Assembly: GCF_920987055.1 (NCBI RefSeq)
Contig: NZ_CAKLBX010000003.1
Span: 62,001-126,000, forward strand
Length of the DNA: 64,000 nucleotides
Reading direction: 5' to 3'
Source: Novosphingobium sp. CECT 9465
Lineage (GTDB): Bacteria; Pseudomonadota; Alphaproteobacteria; Sphingomonadales; Sphingomonadaceae
The notes under the pieces are model-generated. The model saw only the letters and a program-made list of their open reading frames with translations. It ran no database searches and was not told the DNA's origin. Positions 39,202-48,329 of the stretch are shown here, in pieces. Position numbers and translations under genes: made by a program. The first letter of the stretch is position 1, and each line of letters starts with the position of its first letter.

Positions 39202-40668
39202 CTACGTCACGGAAAACTGACCCATCATGCCTTCGTCCTCGTGCTCCAGGATATGGCAATGGAACAGGAAGGGCGCTTTTGAAGCAGGCTGGTCGAAACG
39301 GATTAATAACTCGACCGGTTCGTCCACGACGATGGTGTCACGTGGCCCCTGATCAAGAAGATCTGGTTCCTCGCCATCGCGACGTAGCACGTCGAAGTGC
39401 ACTCCATGAATGTGGAAGGGATGGGCCATTTTCTGCCCGGAGACTTTCCATATCTCGACGGCGCCAAGCTCGACTTCCTCATCGATGCGATCAATATCGA
39501 ATCGCCTGTGGTTGATCGTTAGCGGCTCTTCGTCGCTATCCATCATACCTCCCAGCCTCATGTTGAGCACCAGACGTCGCCGTGCGACGACCGTCGCCGG
39601 ATCTGGCACCGCGCGGGACGCCAGGAGGAGCGGAAGCGTGGTGCTACCTCGCTTACTCGATGCCAAGCGCGGTGAAAATGTGAGGACAGTTTCATCCCCT
39701 GCGTTGTTTTCGCTAGCCTCGTGCCGATGCATCATGCCCATGCCATGCATCCTGAGGGTGCTTTGGTCCGGAGCCGATACCAACGAGACCGGTTTGCCAT
39801 CGCTGAAGTCCACCAAGATCTCAGCCCGCTGACCGGAGGCCAGAGTGAGGGACTGCAATTCAACGGACTTTTCCAAAAGGCCGCCCTCGGTGCCGATCCA
39901 ATAAAAGGCTCGTCCGTCGCTGAACGAAAGATCGTAAGTCCGGGCATTCGAACCATTTACGAGCCGCAGCCGCACTAAGCTTCTGGGAACGTCTGCTCGC
40001 GGGTTGTACGCGCCGTTTACGAGAATAACGTTGCCCCGCCTCCCGTCCAGCGCCACCATCATGCCCGCCGGTAACACCAGACGGCCATCCACGAACTGCC
40101 GATCCTGGATCAAGATTGGTAGATCGTCGACGCCGTAATCCGAAGGCAAACCGAGACCTTGCTCTTCCTCGTCGGTGACGAAGAGCAATCCCGCTAGGCC
40201 TGCATAGACCTGCTCCGCCGTTCGGCCGTGTGCATGCGAATGATAAAAGAGAGTGGCCGCCGGCTGACGGATCGGCAGCGTCGGACGCCAAGTCTCGCCT
40301 GGACTAATGGTCTGGTGGGGGCTGCCGTCCAGGTCTCCCGGTACGAGCAGCCCGTGCCAGTGAACCGTGGTATCAGCAGACAGATTGTTGCTGACAGTCA
40401 CCGTCACGTCGTCCCCGCGATGTACCCGCAGAGTCGGGCCAAGATAGCTGCCGTTGTATCCCATGGTGGCGCTCCGCCGCCCTGGGAAGAAAGTGGTTTC
40501 CCCTTCCTGCGCCCTCAGTCCAATTCTCTGCCCATGGTCGCGTGCATCTAACAGGCGAGGAATGGGCAGCGTGCCTGCTTGGTCCGGCGTCGCAAATCTG
40601 CGCGTGCATGCCGCCCCCAGCAGGAGGCCTCCGCCCGCCAAGACAGTTCGCCGGCTCAGAAAAGTCAT
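39202..40668 (-). CDS. CueO-like multicopper oxidase
   Basis: A 488-residue oxidase from ATG 40668 after AGGAGGGG. The N-terminus combines twin arginines (LSRRTVLAGGG) and a lipobox-like LLGAAC, so it is exported and may be lipidated. Ligands: HWHGLLVPGDLDG at about 103-106, FYHSHAHGRTAEQ, HPFHIHGVHF and FHCHILEHEDEGMM near the end. This follows the CueO/SufI-BOD pattern rather than CopA, and it lacks CopA's Met-rich insert except for HGMGMMHRHE. It likely oxidises Cu(I) in the periplasm. It has no close downstream partner. Confidence 0.9.
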   Translation of the reverse strand: MTFLSRRTVLAGGGLLLGAACTRRFATPDQAGTLPIPRLLDARDHGQRIGLRAQEGETTFFPGRRSATMGYNGSYLGPTLRVHRGDDVTVTVSNNLSADTTVHWHGLLVPGDLDGSPHQTISPGETWRPTLPIRQPAATLFYHSHAHGRTAEQVYAGLAGLLFVTDEEEQGLGLPSDYGVDDLPILIQDRQFVDGRLVLPAGMMVALDGRRGNVILVNGAYNPRADVPRSLVRLRLVNGSNARTYDLSFSDGRAFYWIGTEGGLLEKSVELQSLTLASGQRAEILVDFSDGKPVSLVSAPDQSTLRMHGMGMMHRHEASENNAGDETVLTFSPRLASSKRGSTTLPLLLASRAVPDPATVVARRRLVLNMRLGGMMDSDEEPLTINHRRFDIDRIDEEVELGAVEIWKVSGQKMAHPFHIHGVHFDVLRRDGEEPDLLDQGPRDTIVVDEPVELLIRFDQPASKAPFLFHCHILEHEDEGMMGQFSVT

Positions 40669-41296
40669 TTCGAAGCCCCTCCTGAGCAATCGTGAAACTG
40701 ACGCAAACGCGCTTTTCTCGATCCCGATGAGATCCACCGAGGCGAAGCGCCGCTCTTCCCTTAAAGGGCGCGCGGGAGGGCAATATCCGTAATACCCGAA
40801 CCGATCGCTTTTGTGCCCGCCCCCTCTGGGAAGACAAAATTGCCCTTCTAAGCTGGTTGCGGCCCTCGCCAGTTGATCAATAATCAGCCAGGCGAGCGTT
40901 CAATCACTGCGACACCGATCCGAGCGAGCGTCTATTCCGACAATTTAGCCTGGGCCAGTCCGAGTGGCTGGTTCGGCGGTGGGCCTTGCCACGATCGCGC
41001 CGAAGCAAAAGCGGCGTGCGATTTACCTTTCGCTGTTCGCCACTGCAGCAGGCGGCGTCGCTTCCCAGTGCTCGGGCTAGGCGGAGGCTTTGATGGCCGC
41101 CGTCTTCGGTCATCCGCGCCCAGCTTTTGCTAGTAGCCGAACTAAAGCGGACATTGCAGGCTGACCGCCAGCTTCGCAAATTACGTATACTGCCACCTCC
41201 AGGCCGATACCATCTCAACGGCAAGCTCCCTGGGGAGCGAGAATCGACCGGGCATGTGTCCGGTCGCACTGAAACTCAGACTTGAAGGAATCATAT
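40669..41296. other. Gene-poor region upstream of the CueO-like gene and the 41297 gene
   Basis: No supported gene in about 630 bp. It must hold divergent promoters for the multicopper oxidase (minus) and the small Met-rich protein (plus). The TTACGTATAC element lies at 41181. The open frames on both strands lack recognisable domains. Confidence 0.5.
41181..41190 (+). promoter_or_regulatory. TTACGTATAC element 2
   Basis: Second exact copy of the 10-mer, 106 bp before the TTG start at 41297. The flanks (TTCGCAAA before it) resemble those of copy 3 (TTCGTAAG). TATACT at its end could serve as a -10. Confidence 0.5.
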
Positions 41297-41587
41297 TTGC
41301 GCAAGAAAGCAGCGATTATCGCTTCGCTCGCAGCCTTTGGCGTCCTTGCCGTCGGCGCCGGGCCAGTTCTCGCCGATGGGATGCCGCCGGGCATGCCCGA
41401 CCTTGAACAGACGCTCAAGGCGAAGCCGGCGCCGGCTCGGTCCGACACGGCCCAGATGCAAGGCATGCGACACCGCGAAGTGCGGATGCACGGTGAGATG
41501 ATGCAGGACCATCGGATCGCTATGCGGGAGATGGGGACCCAGGACGGAGCCTCCCGCATGTTGCATAGGTCGCGGGGTGGTTGCTGA
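41297..41587 (+). CDS. Small Met/His-rich exported protein
   Basis: About 96 residues from a TTG at 41297, chosen because AAGGAA lies 7 nt upstream; a TTG at 41282 has none. Signal peptide RKKAAIIASLAAFGVLAVGAGPVLA is followed by a Met/His/Arg-rich tail (MQGMRHREVRMHGEMMQDHR, then IAMREMG) ending in a Cys. No family is recognised. Composition and position between copper genes suggest periplasmic copper binding. A strong terminator follows. Confidence 0.7.
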   Translation: MRKKAAIIASLAAFGVLAVGAGPVLADGMPPGMPDLEQTLKAKPAPARSDTAQMQGMRHREVRMHGEMMQDHRIAMREMGTQDGASRMLHRSRGGC

Positions 41588-41659
41588 CCCTGCAATTAAG
41601 CCAGCTCCGACCACGAGGCTGGGTGGCCAACGACCGTGGCCTGGTTCAACCGCAGCTTT

Positions 41660-41696
41660 GGCCCGCCGTTCTCCCACGGCGGGCCAATTGGTTTTT
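41660..41696 (+). terminator. Rho-independent terminator after the 41297 gene
   Basis: A perfect 10-bp stem GGCCCGCCGT/ACGGCGGGCC with a 6-base loop, followed by AATTGGTTTTT. It separates this gene from the MerR promoter at 41740. Confidence 0.85.
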
Positions 41697-41739
41697 GCAC
41701 TTCGCTGCCGGCCGCCATCAAGCGGGATCATGAATTCGC

Positions 41740-41771
41740 TTGACCTTGGACCATGGTCCACCCCGCACGAT
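41740..41771 (+). promoter_or_regulatory. MerR-type promoter before the 41911 gene
   Basis: TTGACC (41740-41745) and CACGAT (41766-41771) with a 20-bp spacer containing the palindrome TGGACCATGGTCCA (41747-41760). It is nearly identical to the promoter at 14709, so the MerR protein encoded at 14753 is the probable activator. No merR gene is next to this site. Confidence 0.8.
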
Positions 41772-41810
41772 CCCGCGCATGCTTGTCGCGATCAAAAGCG
41801 GATTCGTAAG

Positions 41811-41820
41811 TTACGTATAC
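41811..41820 (+). promoter_or_regulatory. TTACGTATAC element 3
   Basis: Third exact copy, 90 bp before the ATG at 41911 and about 40 bp downstream of the MerR-type -10. It may therefore act in the leader of the MerR-driven message or mark a second promoter. Confidence 0.5.
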
Positions 41821-41910
41821 AGACTGCGTCTCGCTAGCAGCATTGAAGCTTCGGAATTGCCGGGATCGGAACGTCGATCGGGCAACAGGACGAACACTCG
41901 GAGACCCTCA

Positions 41911-42312
41911 ATGCGACAGACGATATTTCGCGCGGCGACCATCAGCCTCTTCGCGACGCTAACCTTCGCCGCCGGCACCGCTCTCGCCCAGTCGACGCCC
42001 GCGCCCGCGCAGACTGCGCCGGCCCATGCCCACCAGCAGGGCATGGATCATGGCGGGCAGCAGATGCACGATCAGATGATGAAGGATCATCAGGCCGGCG
42101 CGCAGAAGCAGCCGGGGCAACCGGCCCAGCAGGATCAACAGGGCATGTCGGGGATGGCCGGCATGTCCGGCGGGTCGCCTGCATCGAACGGCTCGGGCAT
42201 GGCCGGTAAGGCGAAGAGTGGCTGCTGCAAGATGCCGATGAAGAAGGCCAAGCCGGCCGCGAAGAAGAAGACCGCCAAGCCCATGGCCGACAAGCCGATG
42301 AGCGACATGTGA
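41911..42312 (+). CDS. Small exported protein with His/Met/Gln-rich centre and Cys/Lys tail
   Basis: A 133-residue protein from ATG 41911. Signal peptide MRQTIFRAATISLFATLTFA (AAGTALAQ) is followed by low-complexity HAHQQGMDHGGQQMHDQMMK, a Met/Gly repeat (GMSGMAGMSGGS) and a tail with GCCKMPMKKAKPAAKKKTA. The CC pair and His/Met motifs are typical of small copper-binding proteins. It is driven by the MerR-type promoter at 41740. No family name can be given. It is followed by a hairpin terminator and then the 42461 gene. Confidence 0.75.
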   Translation: MRQTIFRAATISLFATLTFAAGTALAQSTPAPAQTAPAHAHQQGMDHGGQQMHDQMMKDHQAGAQKQPGQPAQQDQQGMSGMAGMSGGSPASNGSGMAGKAKSGCCKMPMKKAKPAAKKKTAKPMADKPMSDM

Positions 42313-42349
42313 AGTTTCCAGCCCCGATAAAACACCCCCCGGGGCTGAG

Positions 42350-42384
42350 GGCCCGCCGCCGCCCCGCGGCGGGCCAGTTCTTTG
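42350..42384 (+). terminator. Hairpin terminator after the 41911 gene
   Basis: Stem GGCCCGCCGC/GCGGCGGGCC with a 6-base loop, then AGTTCTTT. A second possible stem, CAGCCCCG/CGGGGCTG, lies just before it. Confidence 0.7.
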
Positions 42385-42460
42385 ACGATGCCCAGCGTCG
42401 CCCCGTGCTCCCAGCTTTCAAAGCCGGGACCGAGCAACTAACGTGAGAGAGGAAACAGTG

Positions 42461-42790
42461 ATGCGAAAGCATCTTGGCGTCGGTGCTGCTGTTGGCTTTC
42501 TGCTCTTTGGCAGCACGCCGCTCCTCGCACAGGGTATCGGCCATAGCTTGTTCATGCGCGGCAAGATCGTCCGTACGGATGCGGGCGGCACAGTGGCCTG
42601 CCTGGGCAAGGCCGATGGCGCGCACATCGGGCAGATACTCGAAGTCTATCACGCAACGCCGCGCCACCGCCGCCTTGTCGGTCATGTCGAAGTCGACCAG
42701 ATTTTCGACGACCATTACGCTCATTTCCGCGTGAGGGACGGGACGCTTCAGAAAGGCGATTGGGTGAGCCTAAAGCGCATCCGGGCGTAA
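42461..42790 (+). CDS. Small exported protein, paralogue of the 14254 gene
   Basis: About 109 residues from ATG 42461 (MRKHLGVGAAVGFLLFGSTP). After the signal peptide comes LLAQGIGHSLFMRGKIV, then LGKADGAHIGQILEVY and LVGHVEVDQIFDDHYAHF, clearly the same protein as at 14254 with a shorter central loop (RHRRL in place of HPGPPKGVAP...). The signal/GHSLFMRG junction is identical. Function is unknown. Both copies lie close to a MerR-type site of the same sequence, which supports a shared regulon. Confidence 0.8.
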   Translation: MRKHLGVGAAVGFLLFGSTPLLAQGIGHSLFMRGKIVRTDAGGTVACLGKADGAHIGQILEVYHATPRHRRLVGHVEVDQIFDDHYAHFRVRDGTLQKGDWVSLKRIRA

Positions 42791-43042
42791 TGCCAGAATT
42801 GGAATGCCAAGCGCCGCCCTCACCTAAACAAGAATCGGCCGAGTAAGCGTGTCTCGGCATAATTCCGATCAGGCGTGCGCGAATAGGTTCGGGAGTCGAT
42901 GAATAGTCATCGGCTCCGTTGGCGTGTCTGACCCTCAAAGCCCGCGACACCGATGCCAGACTAACTTCTGCGGAACTTACTTATAGGCCGCCCGGGCAAA
43001 GAGATTACTCCGTCAGGCCATCGATAGAGATGGAGTCAGGTT

Positions 43043-44563
43043 ATGTTCGAGAAGGCGATCGGGACCATTAACGCGGCGGCCTCCTTCCGACACCGCTATG
43101 ATAATTTCATCGGTGGTCGATGGAGCGCTCCTGCGAGCGGCGAGTATTTCGCGGACACGAGCCCGATCAATGGCGCCCAGATCGCCGAGTTCGCGCTGTC
43201 GACGCCGGAAGATGTCGAGCGCGCGCTCGATGCGGCGCACGCCGCCAAGGATCAATGGGCAAGGATCGCGCCCGCCGAACGCGCCAGGATTCTCAATCGC
43301 GTCGCCGACCGGCTCGAAGACAATCTGGAGTTGCTGGCACTTGCCGAGACGATCGACAATGGCAAGCCGATCCGCGAGACGCGCGCTGCCGACGTGCCGC
43401 TCGCGATCGACCATTTCCGCTACTTCGCCGGCTGCATCCGGGCGGAGGAAGGCGGCATCTCGACGATCGATGCGGACACCATCGCCTATCATTTCCGCGA
43501 GCCGCTCGGCGTCGTCGGCCAGATCATCCCGTGGAACTTCCCGCTGCTGATGGCGGCGTGGAAGATCGCCCCGGCGCTGGCGGCGGGCAACTGCACCGTC
43601 ATCAAACCCGCATCCCAGACGCCGCTCACCTTGCTGATGTTCGCCGAGCTCACCGCCGACATCCTGCCGCCCGGCGTGCTCAATGTCGTTACCGGCCCGG
43701 GACGGACCGTCGGCCAGGCGATCGCCGCCAATCCGCGCATCGCCAAGGTCTCGTTCACCGGCGAGACCGTCACCGGCAAGCAGATCATGCATGCGGCCGC
43801 CGACCATCTGATCCCCCAGACTATGGAGCTTGGCGGCAAGTCGCCGAACATCTTCATGGCGGACGTGCTCGACGACGACGATGCCTTCTTCGACAAGGCG
43901 CTCGAAGGCTTTACTTTGTTCGCGTTCAACAAGGGCGAGGTCTGCACCTGCCCGTCGCGTGCGCTGATCCATGAGTCGATCTTCGACCGCTTCATCGAGC
44001 GCGCCGTGGCGCGCGTCGCCGCGATCCGCCAGGGCGATCCGCTCGACCCCTCGGTCCAGGTCGGCGCGCAGGCGTCGGAGGACCAGCTCCACAAGATCCT
44101 GGGCTATATCGATATCGGCAAGGCCGAGGGCGCGCAGTGTCTGGTCGGTGGCGCCAGGGCGCTGCCGGGCGGTGCGCTCGACCAGGGCTATTTCGTGCAG
44201 CCGACGGTGTTCGTGGGTCAGAACCACATGCGCATCTTCCAGGAGGAGATCTTCGGTCCCGTCCTGTCGGTCACCACCTTCAAGACGGTCGAGGAGGCGA
44301 TCGCACTTGCCAACGACACCGCCTACGGCCTTGGCGCGGGCGTCTGGACCCGGAGCGGCAACACCGCCTACCGGCTCGGCCGCGCGATCGAGGCCGGGCG
44401 GGTCTGGACCAACTGCTATCATCAGTACCCCGCCCATGCCGCCTTCGGCGGATACAAGGCGTCGGGCTTCGGGCGTGAAAATCACCGGATGATGCTCGAC
44501 CATTATCAGCAGACCAAGAACCTGCTCGTCTCCTATGACGAGCACGCGCTCGGCCTGTTCTGA
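43043..44563 (+). CDS. NAD-dependent aldehyde dehydrogenase (ExaC/AldB-like)
   Basis: A 506-residue ALDH. It shows [23 protein letters not shown], the Glu motif [12 protein letters not shown] and the catalytic Cys in [15 protein letters not shown]. The [22 protein letters not shown] tail matches the acetaldehyde dehydrogenase (ExaC, AldB, ThnG) class. ATG follows GGAG. It lies 25 nt before a zinc alcohol dehydrogenase, so together they can take ethanol to acetate, or other short alcohols and aldehydes. Finding it immediately ahead of copAB is unusual. Confidence 0.93.
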   Translation: MFEKAIGTINAAASFRHRYDNFIGGRWSAPASGEYFADTSPINGAQIAEFALSTPEDVERALDAAHAAKDQWARIAPAERARILNRVADRLEDNLELLALAETIDNGKPIRETRAADVPLAIDHFRYFAGCIRAEEGGISTIDADTIAYHFREPLGVVGQIIPWNFPLLMAAWKIAPALAAGNCTVIKPASQTPLTLLMFAELTADILPPGVLNVVTGPGRTVGQAIAANPRIAKVSFTGETVTGKQIMHAAADHLIPQTMELGGKSPNIFMADVLDDDDAFFDKALEGFTLFAFNKGEVCTCPSRALIHESIFDRFIERAVARVAAIRQGDPLDPSVQVGAQASEDQLHKILGYIDIGKAEGAQCLVGGARALPGGALDQGYFVQPTVFVGQNHMRIFQEEIFGPVLSVTTFKTVEEAIALANDTAYGLGAGVWTRSGNTAYRLGRAIEAGRVWTNCYHQYPAHAAFGGYKASGFGRENHRMMLDHYQQTKNLLVSYDEHALGLF

Positions 44564-44588
44564 CCCCTCGCTCAAAGGAGAAACGGAC

Positions 44589-45614
44589 ATGGCGAAAACC
44601 ATGAAGGCGGCGGTCGTCCGCGAATTCGGCAAGCCCCTGGTCATCGAGGAGGCGCCGATCCCGGCGGTCGGCCCCGGGCAGATCCTGGTCAAGATTGCGG
44701 CAACCGGCGTGTGCCATACCGACCTGCACGCGGCAGAAGGAGACTGGCCGGTCAAGCCCAACCCGCCCTTCATTCCTGGCCATGAAGGCGTCGGGCATGT
44801 CGCCGCCGTCGGTGCAGGCGTCACCCATGTGAAGGAAGGCGACCGGGTCGGTGTGCCCTGGCTCTACACCGCCTGCGGGCACTGCGTGCATTGCCTGGGT
44901 GGCTGGGAGACGCTTTGCCACGAACAGCAGAACACCGGCTATTCGGTCAATGGCAGCTTTGCCGAATATGTCCTCGCCGATCCCAACTATGTTGGTCACC
45001 TTCCCGACAATGTCGACTTCCTCGACATTGCGCCGATCCTCTGCGCGGGCGTCACCGTCTACAAGGGATTGAAGGCCACCGAGGCCCGACCCGGTGAGTG
45101 GGTGGTCGTCTCCGGCATTGGCGGGCTCGGCCACATGGCGGTGCAATATGCCCGAGCCATGGGTCTCAATGTGGCCGCGGTCGACATCGACGATAGCAAG
45201 CTCGACCTCGCTACACGCCTTGGCGCCACACTGACGGTCAACGCGCGCAACGAGGACCCTTCGGCAGCGCTCAAGAAAGCCATTGGCGGCGCGCACGGGG
45301 CGCTGGTGACCGCCGTTTCGCCCAAGGCGTTCCAGCAGGCGCTCGGCATGGTCCGGCGCGGCGGCACGGTCGCGCTCAACGGCCTGCCGCCGGGCGACTT
45401 CCCGTTGTCGATCTTCGACACCGTGCTGAACGGCATTACCGTGCGCGGCTCGATCGTTGGCACGCGGCTCGATCTGCTCGAGGCACTGGCGTTCGCCGGC
45501 GAGGGCAAGGTCAAGGCCACGGTCCATGCGGACAGGCTCGAGAACATCAACGACGTCTTCTCCCGCATGCATCATGGCGACATCGAGGGCCGGATCGTCC
45601 TCGACCTCGCCTGA
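44589..45614 (+). CDS. adhP: Zinc-dependent alcohol dehydrogenase (AdhP-like)
   Basis: A 341-residue medium-chain dehydrogenase; ATG 44589 follows AAAGGAG. Catalytic zinc ligands lie in [14 protein letters not shown] and [15 protein letters not shown]; the structural zinc lobe is [15 protein letters not shown]. The NAD site is [17 protein letters not shown]. The sequence resembles AdhP/AdhA ethanol dehydrogenases. It sits between ald (25 nt) and copA3 (25 nt), all plus strand. Confidence 0.93.
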   Translation: MAKTMKAAVVREFGKPLVIEEAPIPAVGPGQILVKIAATGVCHTDLHAAEGDWPVKPNPPFIPGHEGVGHVAAVGAGVTHVKEGDRVGVPWLYTACGHCVHCLGGWETLCHEQQNTGYSVNGSFAEYVLADPNYVGHLPDNVDFLDIAPILCAGVTVYKGLKATEARPGEWVVVSGIGGLGHMAVQYARAMGLNVAAVDIDDSKLDLATRLGATLTVNARNEDPSAALKKAIGGAHGALVTAVSPKAFQQALGMVRRGGTVALNGLPPGDFPLSIFDTVLNGITVRGSIVGTRLDLLEALAFAGEGKVKATVHADRLENINDVFSRMHHGDIEGRIVLDLA

Positions 45615-45639
45615 AGCCGACTTCGCGAAAGTACAGTTC

Positions 45640-47346
45640 ATGTCTCCCTTACATATCCGGCCGATCGCGCGGCGCCGTTTCGTCCAGGGGCTGGCGATCG
45701 GCGGCGCGGTCGCCGGTTTCGCCCCGGCGCTTCTCGCGCGATCCGCACCAACCTTGCCCGCTGAGCTGAGCGGGACCGAGTTCGACCTCGAGATCGCCGA
45801 GCTGCCGGTCAACTTCACCGGCAAACGCCGTATCGCGACCGCCGTGAACGGCAGCGTGCCCGCGCCGGTCCTGCGCCTGCGCGAAGGCGACACGGTCACG
45901 CTGCGCGTACGCAACGGCCTCAAGGAGATGTCGAGCATCCATTGGCACGGCATCATCGTGCCGGCGGAGATGGACGGCGTGCCCGGCATCAGCTTTGCCG
46001 GCATCGCGCCGGGCGAGACCTTCACCTATCGCTTCGAGGTCCGCCAGAGCGGAACCTACTGGTATCACGCTCACACGCTCGCCGAGCAGACGGGACTCTA
46101 TGGAGCGATCATCGTGGAGCCAAAACAGGTGCCGACGGCGCGGGCGCCCGATCGCGACTATTGCATCGTGCTCAGCGACTGGTCGGACGAGCCGCCGTTG
46201 CAGATCTTCCTCAATCTCAAGAAGCAGAGCAGCTACTATAATTTTGCGCAGCCGACCGCCGGCGATTTCCTCAAGGATGTCGGCACCATGGGCTTGGGCA
46301 AGGCGCTCGAGCGGCGGCGGATGTGGAACAGCTCGCGGATGAACCCGACCGACTACAGCGATGTCTCTGCCGCGACCTACACCTATCTGATGAACGGCGC
46401 GCCGCCCGCCGGCAACTGGACCGGTATCGCCGCGCCCGGCGAGCGCGTGCGCCTGCGCTTCGTCGGCGCGGGGACGGCGACGTTCTTCGACGTGCGGATC
46501 CCCGGGGTCGAGCTGACGGTCGTATCGACCGACGGGCAGCCGGTCGAGCCGGTCACGGTCGAGGAATTCCGGATCGGCCCGGGCGAGACCTACGACGTCG
46601 AGTTCACCATGCCCGAGGGCGGCGCCCGCACCATCTTCGCGCAGGCGATCGATCGGAGCGGCTATGCGCGTGGCACGATCGCACCGGCCCCGGGCATGGC
46701 GGCAGCCGTGCCGCCGCTCGATGCCCGGACCTGGCTCGAGCCGGTCGACATGATGGGCGCGATGGCGACGATGGGCGCAATGGGAGGCGACGCGCATGCC
46801 GGGCACGGCATGACCGAGATGCCGGCCAGGGCACGGCACGCCCGCACCGAATATGGCGCCAATACCGACATGCGCGTCGACTATCCGCGCACCAATCTCG
46901 ACGATCCCGGCGCCGGGCTGCGCGGGCGCGGCTGGCGCGTGCTGACGCTGGCCGATCTGCGCACGCCGGGCGGCGATCCCGACCCGCGCGAGCCCGAGCG
47001 CGACATCGAGCTGCATCTGACGGGCAATATGGAACGGTTCATCTGGTCGCTCGACGGCATCAAGCTCAACGATTCCAGGCCGCTTCATTTCAAGCCAAAC
47101 GAGCGGCTGCGCGTCACCTTCGTCAACGACACGATGATGGCGCATCCGATGCATCTGCACGGCATGTGGAGCGATGTCGAAGGCCCGGACGGCGCCTTCC
47201 AGGTCCGCAAGCATACGGTCGTGGTCCAGCCCGCCCAGCGGGTGAGCTTCCGCGTCACCGCCGACGCCATGGGCCGATGGGCCTTCCACTGCCATCTGCT
47301 CTATCACATGGCGGCCGGCATGTTCCGGGAGGTGGTGGTCGCATGA
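45640..47346 (+). CDS. copA: CopA-type multicopper oxidase (copy 3, intact)
   Basis: A 568-residue CopA. ATG 45640 leads to a Tat signal (RRRFVQGLAIGGAVAGFAPALLA). Copper ligands are complete: HWHG at 101-104, HAH at 143-145, HPMHLHGMW and HCHLLYHMAAGM at the end. The Met-rich insert is short (MMGAMATMGAMGGDAHAGHGM, split here). It differs clearly from copy 1: about 30 residues shorter, with LAEQTGLYGAIIVEP after the second copper motif. The stop overlaps copB2 (ATGA). It is a periplasmic copper oxidase; here it would be co-transcribed with alcohol/aldehyde dehydrogenases. Confidence 0.93.
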   Translation: MSPLHIRPIARRRFVQGLAIGGAVAGFAPALLARSAPTLPAELSGTEFDLEIAELPVNFTGKRRIATAVNGSVPAPVLRLREGDTVTLRVRNGLKEMSSIHWHGIIVPAEMDGVPGISFAGIAPGETFTYRFEVRQSGTYWYHAHTLAEQTGLYGAIIVEPKQVPTARAPDRDYCIVLSDWSDEPPLQIFLNLKKQSSYYNFAQPTAGDFLKDVGTMGLGKALERRRMWNSSRMNPTDYSDVSAATYTYLMNGAPPAGNWTGIAAPGERVRLRFVGAGTATFFDVRIPGVELTVVSTDGQPVEPVTVEEFRIGPGETYDVEFTMPEGGARTIFAQAIDRSGYARGTIAPAPGMAAAVPPLDARTWLEPVDMMGAMATMGAMGGDAHAGHGMTEMPARARHARTEYGANTDMRVDYPRTNLDDPGAGLRGRGWRVLTLADLRTPGGDPDPREPERDIELHLTGNMERFIWSLDGIKLNDSRPLHFKPNERLRVTFVNDTMMAHPMHLHGMWSDVEGPDGAFQVRKHTVVVQPAQRVSFRVTADAMGRWAFHCHLLYHMAAGMFREVVVA

Positions 47347-48329
47347 TCCGGATTTTCCCCTCGCGCGGCATCGCTCTTGGCGCTGCCCTCTTCCTGGCGC
47401 CGGCGATCACGGCTCCCGCCCTCGCGCAGGATGCCTCGCCCCCGTCGCCCGCCGCCACCCCTGCCCAAACGGCCACTCCCGCTCAGCACACCCCTTCCGC
47501 GCAAGGCTCTCAGGACCATGCGGGCATGGACATGCCGGGCATGGATATGACCGACACGAAGGCGTCCGGTAACGGCGCCACGATGGACATGGGCTCGATG
47601 CAGGGTGGCAAGGCCCCGCCGGACGCGCGCAACTCGGACGATTATGCCGACGGCTATCGCAACTCGACGCTGCCGGGCTATGAGATGGCCGACAAGCTCT
47701 CGATCCCCAAGATACTTGTCGATGAGCTCGAATTCGCCAGCGGCAACGAGGGTCAGGGCGTGGGTTGGACCGTGCTCGTCACCAAGGGTCAGGACAATGA
47801 CAAGCTCTGGCTGCGCAGCCAGGGCCTCAAGAACTCCCGCGACCAACGTCTCGATCCGGAGAGCAGCGTCGAGGCGCTGTGGTGGCACAGCAAGAACCCG
47901 TTCTGGGGCACGCTGCTCGGGGTCAGGCAGGATCTCGGCAAGGGCGCGACGACATGGCTGGCCGCCGGCGTCGAGGGACTGGCGCCTTATTGGTTCGACG
48001 TCCAGCTCACCGGCTATGTAGGAACCGATGGGCGTCTCGCGGCGCGCGCCAAGGCCTCCTATGAGGTCCTGTTCACCAATCGGTTGATCCTCACACCGCA
48101 GGTAGAGACCAATATCTATTCGAAGCGGTCGAGAGATCGGCAGCTTGGCAGCGGCTTCAGCAATGTCGAGCTGAGCGGACGGTTGCGCTACGAGGTGTCG
48201 CGCAAGTTCGCGCCCTATATCGGCTTCGTCTGGGAGCGTGCGTTCGATGGCACGGCGGGCTTCCGACGCCTGCGGGGCGAGGGGTCATCCGAACACCGGC
48301 TGGTGATCGGCTTGCGCGCTTGGTGGTGA
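47343..48329 (+). CDS. copB: CopB copper-resistance outer-membrane protein (copy 2)
   Basis: A 328-residue CopB. Signal peptide (GIALGAALFLAPAITAPALAQ), a Pro/Gln/Met linker with MDMPGMDMTDT and MDMGSMQGG, then the barrel (DELEFASGNEGQGVGWTVL, GVEGLAPYWFDVQLTGYV, YEVSRKFAPYIGFVWER) ending in AWW. The metal-binding linker is shorter and more Met-rich than the His-rich one of copy 1, which may mean a different copper form is bound. It overlaps copA3 and the next gene by 4 nt each. Confidence 0.93.
   Translation: MIRIFPSRGIALGAALFLAPAITAPALAQDASPPSPAATPAQTATPAQHTPSAQGSQDHAGMDMPGMDMTDTKASGNGATMDMGSMQGGKAPPDARNSDDYADGYRNSTLPGYEMADKLSIPKILVDELEFASGNEGQGVGWTVLVTKGQDNDKLWLRSQGLKNSRDQRLDPESSVEALWWHSKNPFWGTLLGVRQDLGKGATTWLAAGVEGLAPYWFDVQLTGYVGTDGRLAARAKASYEVLFTNRLILTPQVETNIYSKRSRDRQLGSGFSNVELSGRLRYEVSRKFAPYIGFVWERAFDGTAGFRRLRGEGSSEHRLVIGLRAWW

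Noticed and set aside
40873..40887. TTGATCAATAATCAG as a possible FixK/Fnr box
   Set aside because: The consensus needs TTGAT-N4-ATCAA; here the gap is five bases and the last half-site ends in G, and no target gene start is suitably placed.
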